This document shows, in pieces, positions 39,901 to 52,190 of a stretch of DNA of 64,000 nucleotides. Position 1 is the first letter of the stretch. Each line of letters begins with the position of its first letter. Source of the stretch: Druceiella hillmani (lineage: Eukaryota > Arthropoda > Insecta > Lepidoptera > Hepialidae); the NCBI GenBank assembly GCA_039881145.1, contig JAYKKI010000008.1, positions 30,300,501 through 30,364,500 on the forward strand, read 5' to 3'. The notes under the pieces were generated by a model that worked only from the letters and a program-made list of their open reading frames with translations, was not told where the DNA came from and did not search any database. Made by a program: the position numbers and the translations under genes.

Positions 39901-42130
39901 TTTTTTCACACCTTACTTTCAATAGCCCCGTAATTGCTAAATACTACTTTTGCACTTACATTGTCAAAAGTGGACAGGTTTGTGTAATATGTGGAGCATT
40001 AGGCAAATAAAAAACATCCAATCCAAATGTACTTCAATTTATTAGATTTATTGATGTGCACAATTTTTTCCACACATTATTGTCAATAGCCCCGTAATTG
40101 CTAAATACTACTTTTGCACTTACATTGTCAAAAGTGGACAAGTTTGTGTAATATGTGGAGCATTAGACAAATAAAAAACATCCAATACAAATATACTTCA
40201 AATCATTTGATTCATTGATGTGCACAAATTTTTTTCACACCTTACTTTCAATAGCCCTGTAATTGCTAAATACTACTTTTGCACTTACATTGTCAAAAGT
40301 GGACAAGTTTGTGTAATATGTGGAGCATTAGATAAATAAAAACATCCAATACAAATATACTTTAAATCATTTGATTCATTGATGTGCACAAATTTTTTTC
40401 ACACATTACTTTCAATAGCTCCACTACTGCTGAATACTACTTTTATGCTTACACATTGACAAAAACGGACAGGTTTGTGTACTAGATGGAGCATTTGGCA
40501 AATAAAAAACATCCAATCTAAATATACTTCAATTAATTTGATTCACTCATGTGCACAAATTGCTTTCACACATTATTTTCAATAGCCCTGCAATTCCTGA
40601 ATGCTACCTTTGCACTTATATTATCAAAAACGGACAGGTTTATGCAATACATGGAGCATTTGGCAAATAAAAACATCCAATCCAAATATACTTCAATTTA
40701 TCTCATTCACTGGGGCACACATTACTTTCAATAGCCCCGCAATTGCCGAATACTACCTTTGCACTTAGATTGTCAAAAACCAACAGGTTTGTGTAATTTG
40801 TGGACCATTAGGCAAATAAAAAACCTAGGATCCGAATATACTTCAATTTATTTGATCCACTAACGTACACAAATTTCTTTCACACATTATTTTTAATAGT
40901 TCTACAATTGCTGAATACTACATTTGCACTTACATTGTCAAAAGTGGACAGATTTGTGTAATATGTGGAGCATTAGGCAAATAAAAACATCCAATCGAAA
41001 TATACTTCAATTTATTTCATTCACTCATGTGCACAAATTTTTTTCACACGTAACTTTCAATAGCTCCACATATGCTGAATACTACTTTTATGCTTACACA
41101 TTGTCAAAAATGACAGGTTCGTGTAATATGTGGAGCATTAGGCAAATAAAAAACATTTAATCTAAATATACTTCAATTTATTTGATTCACTCATGTGCAC
41201 AAACTTCTTTCACACATTATTTTCAATAGCCCTGCAATTCCTGAATGCTACCTTTGCACTTATATTATCAAAAACGGACAGGTTTATGCAATACATGGAG
41301 CATTTGGCAAATAAAAACATCCAATCCAAATATACTTCAATTTATCTCATTCACTGGGGCACACATTACTTTCAATAGCCCCGCAATTGCCGAATACTAC
41401 CTTTGCACTTAGATTGTCAAAAACCAACAGGTTTGTGTAATTTGTGGACCATTAGGCAAATAAAAAACCTAGGATCTGAATATACTTCAATTTATTTGAT
41501 CCACTAACGTGCACAAATTTCTTTCACACATTATTTTCAATAGTTCTACAATTGCTGAATACTACTTTTGCACTTACGTTGTCAAAAGTGGACAGATTTG
41601 TGTAATATGTGGAGCATTAGGCAAATAAAAACATCCAATCCAAATATACTTCAATTTATTTCATTCACTCATGTGCACAAATTTTTTTCACACGTAACTT
41701 TCAATAGCTCCACATCTGCTGAATACTACTTTTATACTTACACTTTGTCAAAAATGACAGGTTTGTGTAATATTTGGAGCATTAGGCAAATAAAAAACAT
41801 CCAATTCAAATAAACTTCATTTTATTTCATTCACTGAGGCGCACAAATTTTTTTCACACCTTACTTTCAATAGCCCCGCAATTCCTGAATTCTACCTTTG
41901 CATTTACATTATAAAAAACAAACAGGTTTGTGTGATATGTGGAGCATTAGGCAAATGAAAAACATCCAACCCAAATGTATACTTCAATTAATTTCTTTCA
42001 CTGAAGCACACATTACTTTCAATAGCCCCGCAATTCCTGAATGCTACCTTTGCACATACATTGTCAAGAATGGACAGCTTTGTGTAACAAGTGGAGCATT
42101 AGGCAAATGAAAAACATCCAATCTAAATAT
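36960..42130. repeat. Higher-order satellite block B (tandem copy of block A)
   Basis: Follows block A directly, separated by only two or three monomers. The offset change of 327 bp equals two monomers, present in B around 39130-39460 and absent from A. Near 42.0 kb one short monomer is missing compared with A. The two blocks are otherwise nearly identical over several kilobases, implying a recent duplication by unequal exchange. Confidence 0.85.
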
Positions 42131-44770
42131 ACTTCAATTTATTAGATTCATTGATGAGCACACTTTTTTCACACATTACTTTCAATAGCCCCGTAATTGC
42201 TAAATACTACTTTTCTACTTACATTGTCAAAAGTGGACAGGTTTGTGTAATATGTGGGACATTAGGCAAATAAAAAACATCCAATCCAAATACACTTCAA
42301 TTTAATAGATTCATCGATGTGCACAAATTTTTTTCACACATTACTTTCAATAGCTCCACTACTGCTGAATACTACTTTTATGCTTACACATTGTCAAAAA
42401 CGGACAGGTTTGTGTACTAGATGGAGCATTTGGCAAATAAAAAACATCCAATCTAAATATACTTCAATTTATTTGATTCACTCATATGCACAAATTTCCT
42501 TCACACATTATTTTCAATAGCCCCGCAATTCCTGAATGCTACCTTTGCACTTATATTATCAAAAACGGACAGGTTTATGCAATACATGGAGCATTAGGCA
42601 AATAAAAACATCCAATCCAAATATACTTCAATTTATCTCATTCACTGAGGCACACATTACTTTCAATAGCCCCGCAATTGCCGAATACTACCTTTACACT
42701 TAGATTGTCAAAAACCAACAGGTTTGTGTAATTTGTGGAGCATTAGGCAAATAAAAAACATAGGATCCGAATATACTTCAATTTATTTGATCCACTGACG
42801 TGCACAAATTTCTTTCACACATTATTTTCAATAGTTCTACAATTGCTGAATACTACTTTTGCACTTAAATTGTCAAAAGTGGACAGATTTGTGTAATATG
42901 TGGAGCATTAGGCAAATAAAAAATATCCAATTCAAATAAACTTCATTTTATTTCATTCACTGAGGCGCACAAATTTTTTTCACACCTTACTTTCAATAGC
43001 CCCGCAATTCTTGAATTCTACCTTTGCACTTACATTATAAAAAACAAACAGGTTTGTGTGATATGTGGAGCATTAGGCAAATGAAAAATATCCAACCCAA
43101 ATGTATACTTCAATTTATTTCTTTCACTGAAGCACACATTACTTTCAAGAGCAGCACAATTGTTGAATACTAGCTTTGCACTTACATTGTCAAGAATAGA
43201 CAGGTTTGTGTAACATGTGGAGCATTAGGCAAATGAAAAACATCCAATCCAAATATACTTCAATTTATTCGCTTCAGCGATGTGCACAATTTTTTCACAC
43301 ATTACTTTCAATAGCCCTGTAATTGATAAATAGTACTTTTGCACTTACATTGTTCAAAGTGGACAGGTTTGTGCGATATGTGGAGCATTAGGCAAATGAA
43401 AAATATCCAACCCAAATGTATACTTCAATTTATTTCTTTCACTGAAGCACACATTACTTTCAAGAGCAGCACAATTGTTGAATACTAGCTTTGCACTTAC
43501 ATTGTCAAGAATGGACAGGTTTGTGTAACATGTGGAGCATTAGGCAAATGAAAAACATCCAATCCAAATATACTTCAATTTATTCGCTTCAGCGATGTGC
43601 ACAATTTTTTCACACATTACTTTCAATAGCCCTGTAATTGATAAATAGTACTTTTGCACTTACATTGTTCAAAGTGGACAGGTTTGTGTAATATGTGGAG
43701 CATTAGGCAAATGAAAAACATCCAATCCAAATATACTTCAATTTATTAGATTCATTGATGAGCACACTTTTTTCACACATTACTTTCAATAGCTCCGTAA
43801 TTGCTAAATACTACTTTTCTACTTACATTGTCAAAAGTGGACAGGTTTGTGTAATATGTGGAACATTAGACAAATAAAAAACATCCAATCCAAATACACT
43901 TCAATTTAATAGATTCATTGATGTGCACAATTTTTTTCACACATTACTTTCAATAGCCTCGTACTTGCTAAATACTAATTTTGCACTTACATTGTCAAAA
44001 GTGGACAGATTTGTGTAATATGTGGAGCATTAGGCAAATAAAAAACATCCAATCCAAATATACTTCAATTTATTAGATTCATTGATGTGCACAATTTTTT
44101 TCACACATTACTTTCAATAGCCCCGTAATTGCTAAATACTACTTTTGCACTTACATTGTCAAAAGTGGACAGATTTGTGTAATATGTGGAGCATTAGGCA
44201 AATAAAAAACATCCAATCCAAATATACTTCAATTTATTAGATTCATTGATGTGCACAATTTTTTTCACACATTACTTTCAATAGCCCCGTAATTGCTAAA
44301 TACTACTTTTGCACTTACATTGTCAAAAGTGGACAGATTTGTGTAATATGTGGAGCATTAGGCAAATAAAAAACATCCAATCCAAATATACTTCAATTTA
44401 TTAGATTCATTGATGTGCACAATTTTTTTCACACATTACTTTCAATAGCCCCGTAATTGCTAAATACTACTTTTGCACTTACATTGTCAAAAATGACAGA
44501 TTTGTGTAATATGTGGAGCATTAGGCAAATAAAAAACATCCAATTCAAATATACTTCAATTTATTTCATTCACTGAGGTGCACAAATTTTTTTCACATAT
44601 TACTTTCAATAGCCCCGCAATTGCTGAATACTACCTTTGCACTTATATTGTCAAAAATGGACAGGTTTGTGTACTACATGTAGCATTTAGCAAATAAAAA
44701 AGATCCAATCCAAATATACTTCTATTCATTTCATTCACTCACTGATCTACACATCTTTACACACTTTAGA

Positions 44771-46652
44771 AAGAGCTTTTTAAACAAATACTGAAGTTGA
44801 CACATTTTGATTTTAGAAGATTTTTGTACATACTTATACCTCTTATCTGTCAATGTTTATATTTCGAATAAGCTTTTTATTTTTTTGAATCATCAATCTG
44901 TTACATTATTCTATACCTTCTTGCATTAATAATTCACTGTCATATTGAATAGAATTATTATTTTACTTGAATAAAATAGATTATATTACATACTTTTATT
45001 TTAATGATAATGAGTTGCTCATTCCATGGTTTATATAATCATAGGTTCTCTTGTATCTTACTTATATTATTAATCAACTTTATTTGCATGGTTAAGAACC
45101 AAAATACAATGGTAGATTGTATTATAAGGTGATTTTGTGAGTCTACGTGTTGAAAAGTAACATTGTCAAACAAAATTTCAGATTAATGTGTCCCGTAGTC
45201 AAACTTACGTTTAACTTATTATAATTTGTAAAATAACCGTTTTCCATCTCATCTTTTTCAAGTACCAGTATTAGTTACCATTTCTTACTTACTTCAGCAA
45301 TTCGTCCTTACAATTAGGTTTTTTAACTCTTATATATCAAGATAGGAGACTTGGTATATAGTTTGAAGGGCTAATAATATAAAGTAACTCTTTTCAGGCA
45401 ATCTTTATAGTTTACTGCTCACTAGAATCCTTTGAAATCAACCACAGCACTACTTATGTTTCAAGGAATAAATATAGTAGTTTGTTATATTTTTAAAGAT
45501 CAATATATATATATATATATCTCCTTTATATATTTCAATAAATCATACCCAATTTGACTTTTACATGTATGAGATCATTTTTTACGATGTTCCAAGTTGG
45601 AAACCCAAAATGTTATTCATATAACGAAAATAATAATAAAACACTACGCTATTTTAATAATTGTATTTATATTTGAATAGATGTTTGGTCAAGACAAATT
45701 CCAACGAAATACATAAGACAATAAAGGCATTTTAAAAACGGTGAAGTTGAAATTTGTAACTGTATGGGATTGTATACTAATTTATATAAACCAAAATAAA
45801 TAACTATTGAGCGAAGTAGAAATATTTTATATTTATAGTTCTCATTTTGAACAGTAATTTTATTTATTGGTTTTAACTACTTTGGAAACCATAAATTATA
45901 CTTTTATTTCGTAGCTTGCAATGTGATTTACCTTTAATTATTATTTATTGTTTAATTTGTCTTTTAGTTCACTTATCTGAATTTTTTCACTCACTCCTAA
46001 TTAAACATGCATTGTATCGCATTGTTTATAGTAAAATTAAAAGCTTTCAAATTTGGTGTTGGATACGTTAAAAAACAATGTATATTCAGATTTATAGTGA
46101 ACTCTTGTAATCAGAAGTTGATTTTCAGATGTATAAATAAGACATTCAAATATGAAATGGCCTTGGTTAAAGCTGTATATATATATATACTTTATACATA
46201 CAAAAAATTTATAATTTCCATACCAACAATAGATATTTAATACTTATCGACGACATATCCTTTTCATAGAAATGAATAATAATTTGAGTGCGTTTATGAT
46301 TTGATTACATTTATTGTTATTATGTATGGTATAATTTTTTAAACTCTTCAGAAGGTAGTATTTAGAGAGGGAAACAAAGGATAATAATCCCCATTTTTCA
46401 TTTGTAAAAATCATATTCAGAGTCAAACGTTTTATATAGTTGGACGTGCATCTATATTATTGGACCTGTATCCATTACTTAGAAGACACTCCTCATTTTT
46501 CTTGGGTATTATAACTTAATGTAAAATAATGAAAAATTATATCCAATTTTAAAACATATGTTACATACTTACGTTAGTAAAAAATTGCTTAATATTATTG
46601 TTTAATGTTTACTATGTACAAAATTATTTCAACTAATCGAGGAATGATTTTT
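44771..46652. other. Intergenic DNA between satellite and ARGLU1 3' end
   Basis: AT-rich with no recognised gene or transposon. On the minus strand it should hold the ARGLU1 3' UTR. The nearest AATAAA is the complement of TTTATT at 46310-46315, about 340 bp after the stop, and a closer ATTAAA lies near 46605. A short (AT)n run lies at about 45505-45520. Confidence 0.45.
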
Positions 46653-46817
46653 TCAAGTAACAGGTTTTAAGGAAAATGACAGTTTGGGCCGAGAATTATT
46701 TTTACCAAGTATTTTCTTTTGTTCCTCTTTGAAACGTTTTTCCTGTTCCTTTTTTAGCTTTTGCCTTTCTTCATCCATTTTCCTTTGTTCTTCAATCATG
46801 GCTAAACGCTCTTCCGC
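46653..46817 (-). CDS. ARGLU1: ARGLU1 last coding exon
   Basis: After acceptor TTTTACAG at 46818-46825 the minus strand encodes [20 protein letters not shown] and ends in [21 protein letters not shown] with TGA at 46655-46653. The final [10 protein letters not shown] is the diagnostic, almost invariant C terminus of ARGLU1 from insects to vertebrates. 54 codons plus stop, phase 0. Confidence 0.95.
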   Translation of the reverse strand, partial: AEERLAMIEEQRKMDEERQKLKKEQEKRFKEEQKKILGKNNSRPKLSFSLKPVT

Positions 46818-46984
46818 CTGTAAAATTTACAAGGTTACCCTTAAATAAATATATTCTTGTAGTAAAATGTATTGTGATGTTGTGAAGTAATTTGATGCCT
46901 TAGAGTTGCATTAAACAAAAGTGGTTTAATTTATAGAAATTTTACTGAACCTTAGCTTTTCTTCTACTTCATCTATACATATTA

Positions 46985-47015
46985 TATATATATACACACA
47001 CACACACATACATTA

Positions 47016-47051
<36 letters not shown>
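46985..47051. repeat. (TA)n/(AC)n microsatellite in ARGLU1 intron
   Basis: Alternating TATATA and CACACA runs lie between the last two ARGLU1 exons. They create a spurious minus-strand reading extension past the donor. Confidence 0.95.
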
Positions 47052-47052
<1 letters not shown>

Positions 47053-47116
47053 TGTTGAGAATAAATATAGAATCAGTTTTATTGAAACAAATAATGGAAA
47101 AGTTCCCAGAACTTAC

Positions 47117-47200
47117 TAATTTGCGTTGAGCTTCTTCAATTTTTTTGTTGTTTTCAGCCATGATTTCCTCCAATTCTTTCCGTTTACGCGATTCTTCCTC
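47117..47200 (-). CDS. ARGLU1: ARGLU1 exon, glutamate-rich coiled coil
   Basis: 84 bp, 28 codons, phase 0 at both sides: acceptor TCTAACAG, donor TTA|GTAAGT. Encodes EEESRKRKELEEIMAENNKK then IEEAQRKL, matching the family segment REELE.IL.ENN.KI.EAQ.KL. Confidence 0.94.
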
Positions 47201-48586
47201 CTGTTAGATAAAACAATTTATATTAATGTCTGCACCACATTCTATCAAGCTAAACATCTGAAATTAAACAAATTTTATTCAAATAAAAAGTATACAGCAA
47301 TAAATCTATTTGCTCATTTGATTAAGAGTGCACCATTTTCTGAAATTAATTGAACAAAAGTTAATTTACTATATTTATAGCTATAAATAATAAAGAAAGA
47401 GATGATTTAGTAAAGAATTGATTTACTTCATTCTCTAATTATTGAAGTAGAGCAAATAGTGCATATACTTTTTTATATTATATTTGGCTACGACACAGAC
47501 TACATAATGTCGGTTCAAAATAATTTATAAGGTAGAAGAAACGTGTTTTACACTTTGACATTAAAGGTTTCATTACTATCAACTTTTTTTGTTAAAACTA
47601 AGTTTGTTTAAAATATGTATATCATGACATTATCTCAAAATACTACATGTGTTAAAGTCATTCTGGAAATGTACAATACAGAAAAATATTTTATAAACTT
47701 ACAAATTTTAACCCAAGTAATGTCAATTGTTGGTAGAATAACTAAATCTCTTATAAAATTATAAACACACATGAATTTGCTAAACCAAAAAAGCAAGTAA
47801 AATGTGTTTTATTTGTATCGAAAATGTTATTGAAAAACTTTCATTCTGTACCTATATTAAAATGTAAAGTAATACTTGGGATTAAAAAATATGAATTCAA
47901 TAATATACCTTTGATGGCCGCGTCTGCATCCCCTTAGTGGTTACGGTGGACGGTGTTACATTCAGCGGTTCGCGTACTTGTTCTTTCTTCTGACCTGACT
48001 TAATGACTATTTGACTGCCAGAAAAGAGTCAAGATAGTTCTTTACAGTTCTAGCCAGTCGCACTTATTTTTACATCATATATGCCCAAATTAAAAAAGAA
48101 AATTATAAATTTTTAAAACTAATAATAAAAGATTTTTGAGCAAAAACATTTTCTAATTACATTCTAAACCCAAAATATCACTCAATTCAAAAGTGTTAAA
48201 TTGTAGGGGTTCTTGATTTTTTTAAAGTGTCTACACAAATTTAACACAATCTCAAAATGATTATTGAAAGTTCTCTTTATGAATATCACCCGCACTAAGC
48301 ATGCTGACTGGACCTTTAACAAATTTTATTGAAAGAAGTCTATTATTAATTTGAAATATTTTGAATAATAGATTTAAATTGATAAGAATAACGTGGGACG
48401 GGTCGTGAGAGTGAAATCATTGTGTTTTATATCTATACACTGCAAGCATCTTGGAGAAGTATAGATTTTCCTATAGTATAGCACACTCCAGGCAATGCAG
48501 TTTTAGCTACAGGTGTCCTCGTATGCCTGTGCAAGGAAATAAGTGCTTGCCCAAGCATACGGAAAATATGTCAGAATAACAGTTAC
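47201..48586 (-). other. ARGLU1 intron containing the candidate cassette exon
   Basis: Intron between the 67-codon and 28-codon exons, donor CAG|GTAACT at 48586 and acceptor TAACAG|GAG at 47201. Apart from the cassette candidate at 47909-48014 it is AT-rich with nothing else recognised. Confidence 0.85.
47909..47989 (-). CDS. ARGLU1: Candidate ARGLU1 cassette exon (27 codons, in frame)
   Basis: Between the two glutamate-rich exons there is an open, relatively GC-rich stretch ending in donor AAAG|GTATAT. With acceptor AAGTCAGGTCAG it is exactly 81 bp and keeps phase 0, adding a basic insert that starts KKEQVREPLNVT and ends MQTRPSK. With the alternative, more pyrimidine-rich acceptor TCTTTTCTGGCAG the exon would start at 48014 (106 bp). 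It would then hit TAA after four codons, a premature stop. The insert lacks the E/R-rich heptads of its neighbours and is not in the standard human protein. It is either a regulated alternative exon or chance, and transcripts would decide. Confidence 0.5.
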
Positions 48587-48787
48587 CTGTCTAGCTTGTT
48601 CCTCTAAACGCTGCTTTTCTTTTTGACGCTCCAATTCTTCCATCATCTCTTTTTCCATTTGCTTTTTTGCTTCTTCTACTCTTTTTGCAACTTCCATTTC
48701 TATTTCTTCTTTGCGTTTTTCCAGTTCTTCATCGACTCGTTTTTTAACGAGCAGCTCTATCCGTTTTGCAGCTTCTTCCTCTACAAC
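48587..48787 (-). CDS. ARGLU1: ARGLU1 exon, central E/R/K-rich coiled coil
   Basis: 201 bp, 67 codons, phase 0. Acceptor TCTCTGTTCAG, donor GACAG|GTAACT. Encodes [20 protein letters not shown] then [20 protein letters not shown] and [12 protein letters not shown]. This is the long charged helix of ARGLU1 (family: ARRVEELVAKRVEEELEKRK). The intact reading frame and regular charge pattern indicate a functional gene. Confidence 0.95.
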
Positions 48788-51785
48788 CTGAACAGAGAAA
48801 TAAAATCAGAATTGATAAGACAAATTTATTTAAAATTTTACATTCAAAATAAAAGGAAAATAATTTACAAGTTCTCAGCTTACAATGAACGATATGCTTT
48901 TAATGATGATTCTATTAATGGAGGAGCTTTCATATTGCCTAAGACAACCTGTTTTGGTAACCATAATTTTAGACAAGGATCCAGTATTTATAATTAAATC
49001 TATTATTGACTATACCATTAGAACTGCAAAAAAGTGTTATTAAAACCGAGATAAATTAGGAGTGAGCAGCAATTAAAGTGTCTCCATAATGCTATTTAAT
49101 TTCAAGATTTATGTGTGAAAAGGAAAGTTTATATGTGCATATTGCAATACAATCTATGAAATAGTAGTAACAACAAAAATATAGGTGATAATTTTACATT
49201 TAACATTGGGCAAACTTTACTCACTATACTCATAATCTTCACATCGCTGGATGAATGATTCTTAATTTCTCCTTATTCTAATAATCTCGGGATTTTATGG
49301 AATATGGATAAATTTAAAAATTATTCTGAAAAATATGCCACTAAGAATATCGGATGGATTGTGGTTTCTAATAATTAATCATGATATGGAGATACTAAAA
49401 AATAAATCATTTTTTATTAAAATTAAAGATTATTTTTATTTTTAGAAAATAAATTTGTCAAAATGACAAATTTAGTCACGTAACAGTGAACACCAATCAG
49501 AAAATGTTATATCACACCTAGCAAAACACCATTGTTGTTGTTGACACTTTCATACACAGAACAGATTATTTGATTAATTTTTCGTATTTAAAAATTTATG
49601 TCAAGTTGATACAGCTATCCTCAATTACACCTTAAAAGATAAGTAGAATTTTAGCAAGGCAAACAGTGACTTCTGTTCATCAGAATTTCGGTATGTTAAA
49701 ACTTCAATGTAATTAATTGTACAGAATTGTAAAATATGTATTACTTATTATTATAAGTGAAATAGTATTATTTCAGTTTCACAGTTAGTAACCGTTTGTT
49801 TTTACGCACATATTTTAAGGTAATTGACACTGGTTTTAAGGTTAGATTTGCAAATATAAACATAAAACCAAAACTACATAGCCACAACTCATACATTATT
49901 ATTTGATCAATAAACTTTTAAAAATAATCACTGCAAAGTTCATCAGTATTGCTTAAGATTTAATAATAGGTTGTGTGTGAGTCATATTAATTTGTGCATT
50001 TGTATAAACTGTATTAGCTCAGAGCTTCAATCCTTTAATGTTTTTCTATAGAAAACACAGTTCATGGATAATACTTAAATTGCAAATAAATACATCAAAA
50101 TATCTTCATAAAAATACGGTCTTGAATCTGAAGATAAACTACGAGCAACCCTTGCAAGTTTTAGCCACTTTTTCCATATTTGTTCATTGTTTGAAACATA
50201 TATAAATAATTTGTTCATTTTAATAATTGTGCTTTTACACTGGGGTATTCCACAATACTTGTAATAAGACGAATTTATTTTGAATTAAATAAAAGAATTT
50301 GAAATAAATAAAATATACAGACACAATTGTTGTGATTCCTTTCACAACGAATACCATCATTCAAGGCGTCGTGACAGTTTTGAGCATTTTTGAGGTAAAT
50401 TTAAATTGGTTTTTCAAAACGCAAAATACATAACGTAAATGTTTGTATTTCGGAAAAATATAATTGTTTTTGAGTTAAATAGATATTAAGGTAAAGTATT
50501 AACCGATTTTCCTAATTTGGTCAATTAGCCTATTAAGTCAAAAATATGAAAATATCTTAAGCCAATAAATGAATGTAATTGTTGTGGAATTTGTTAAATC
50601 AAAATATTTACAAAATTTTTATGAAATCATTATTGTTTCTCAGGAAGATTTTGTCATTAGTAATGTTTTTGCATTCCAATAAACTATACCAATTGGTAGA
50701 TATTTCTTTCTTCGTTTATTATGACATGATTGTTCCTATCACTCACCGCTGGAGGCTATTAAATTTAGAAATCGGTTCACCTTGCTTAAAAAATACGCTA
50801 AGTATCGCTTTGATCAGATTGGCAATTATCTATAGTGATAAAATGCCTTTTTCTAGGGTAATAAATTGCGAATTACTTACGTCTGATTTGCAGTAATTCT
50901 AAAGAAGGAATAATATAGATTTATAACTATTTTATTTAAAACAATAATATACTTACATACATACGTCACATACTTGCATACATATATCTTGTTTTGTTTT
51001 TAAGATTTTTTCACAGTTTCACTTTTGTTGCCTTTGATTCATGATACATTATCATAAACGTTTTTTTTTTATTTTTACTGTTTACCAAAGTGCTATATTA
51101 TATTCATAGGGATTTAGTCTATTCAGTACATGTTGTAAAATATAAAATAATTTATCAAAATATTTTTGAATATTATTTTTTAATAGTGGATGATACCAAT
51201 CTTTACCAATTTATCAACGTTATAGAATTTGGGGATAACATATATTGAAATAAACAAGTGCACCAAAAGAGCTAGATGCAGACCTGGTTAAGAGATATTG
51301 CCAAAATAACAGTTACAAAAGATTACAAATATCTATAAACATTTTTGTATATTTTCTCCTTAGAACAAAATCCCATTTCATGTTTCTAATTCTAAAACAT
51401 TCCTAGTCATATAGGTTTTTTGTATATTGGTAACAATATCAGTAAATTTTTTGAGCGATGAATAGACAGAAAAAATATTCATACCTGATTATATGAATTT
51501 TGTATCAATCTGAACAAATTTAATTTTATATAGTTAAGAAGTGTTTCCTTTGGGACTAGTAAGATTATGTAGGTTTGCGATGACATAATTTTCATAGCTG
51601 TTTTTTTATATATAAAAAAATAATTTAGCTTCAGTGTTATATCATTAATATTTCATCTTTTAATTAAATATAAACTTCTGATTTTTAAAAAAAAAGAAAG
51701 TGCATATTTTACTGTAATTTGTCAGTTTAGTAGTATTATCAACACGTAATTAAAGTAGATACTTAAAAAAATTATCTCTATTTAC
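48788..51785 (-). other. ARGLU1 intron (3.0 kb)
   Basis: Bounded by donor AAG|GTAAAT at 51785 and acceptor GTTCAG at 48788. AT-rich. The largest frame (50579-50896, plus) has no protein-like features or family match. No transposon was identified. Confidence 0.85.
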
Positions 51786-51945
51786 CTTTTGTTCTGCTTC
51801 ACGAATTCTCCGTTGTCTTTCCATTTCAGCTAATCGATCAACTTCATCCATTTTATTTCGCCCTCTTGACTTCTTTCGCCGAGACCTTGTCATATCAACG
51901 GAAACATCACTACTACTTGAGGAAGATACGGAATGTGATCTTTTT
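51786..51945 (-). CDS. ARGLU1: ARGLU1 exon 2, serine/basic region to helix start
   Basis: 160 bp. Acceptor ATTTTAG at 51946, entering with two bases from exon 1 (AG|A gives Arg), donor AAG|GTAAAT. Encodes [20 protein letters not shown], then a basic stretch and [20 protein letters not shown]. The serine run and RRKKSR continue the RS-like domain. [11 protein letters not shown] opens the glutamate-rich half. Confidence 0.94.
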
Positions 51946-52035
51946 CTAAAATAACATTGAGAACATAAATACATTAGATTTGAGTACATTTGCATAAACT
52001 ACATTAGGCTTGTTCGAATTGTTAGCAGAAATTAC

Positions 52036-52190
52036 CTTGATTTGGAACTTCGTTCTCTACTCTTATCAACGTATTTGGAGCTCCTGCTTCTAGATGCGGA
52101 CCTATCTTTAGATCTACTTTTTTTCCTTGATTGTTTGCTACTTTTGTGGTGTCTCCGTGGAGATTTACTTCTCGATCTAGATCTGCCCAT
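52036..52190 (-). CDS. ARGLU1: ARGLU1 first coding exon, RS-rich N terminus
   Basis: The start ATG (CAT at 52188-52190) gives MGRSRSRSKSPRRHH, the hallmark opening of ARGLU1. An RS/KS-rich segment follows, ending SRERSSKS before donor AAG|GTAATT at 52035. Known role: nuclear protein with an arginine/serine-rich half that binds RNA and splicing factors, and a glutamate-rich half that binds the Mediator subunit MED1. It modulates splicing and nuclear-receptor transcription in vertebrates. The five constitutive exons give 254 residues, against about 273 in human, with every junction in phase. Transcription runs leftwards, convergent with TTLL3. Confidence 0.95.

Larger units (their letters stand above)
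26755..44770. repeat. 18-kb satellite array, 151-164 bp monomers, ~110 copies
   Basis: Head-to-tail monomers share CACACATTACTTTCAATAGC, a CACTTACATTGTCAAAA block, GTGTAATATGTGGAGCATTA, then GGCAAATAAAAAACATCC and ACTTCAATTTATT. Measured spacings are 163 bp (27195 to 27358), 164 bp (44001, 44165, 44329) and 151 bp for a shorter type lacking the GTGCACAAATTTTTTT box (29781 to 29932). Edge monomers are the most diverged, and the 44.0-44.5 kb monomers are nearly identical. Variant monomers recur in fixed order, showing higher-order structure. The array lies between the convergent 3' ends of TTLL3 and ARGLU1. All the 60-80 codon frames in it are by-products of the repeat. Confidence 0.97.

Noticed and set aside
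28704..42520. Some thirty open frames of 60-81 codons with repeated starts such as MHLHYKKQTGLCNMWSI
   Set aside because: They recur with the satellite monomer period, exist in all monomer copies only when stops are lost by chance, and show no codon-level constraint. They are by-products of the satellite.
26755..44770. Possible CRISPR-like array because of regular repeats
   Set aside because: The repeats are contiguous 151-164 bp monomers without unique spacers, in a eukaryotic, intron-containing context.
46982..47173. 63-codon minus-strand frame
   Set aside because: Its N-terminal part is real ARGLU1 exon (47117-47173). The rest reads past the GTAAGT donor into the intronic TA/CA microsatellite.
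50579..50896. 105-codon plus-strand frame inside the ARGLU1 intron
   Set aside because: No family resemblance, no splice or promoter context, and hydrophobic AT-driven composition. Insufficient to call a gene.
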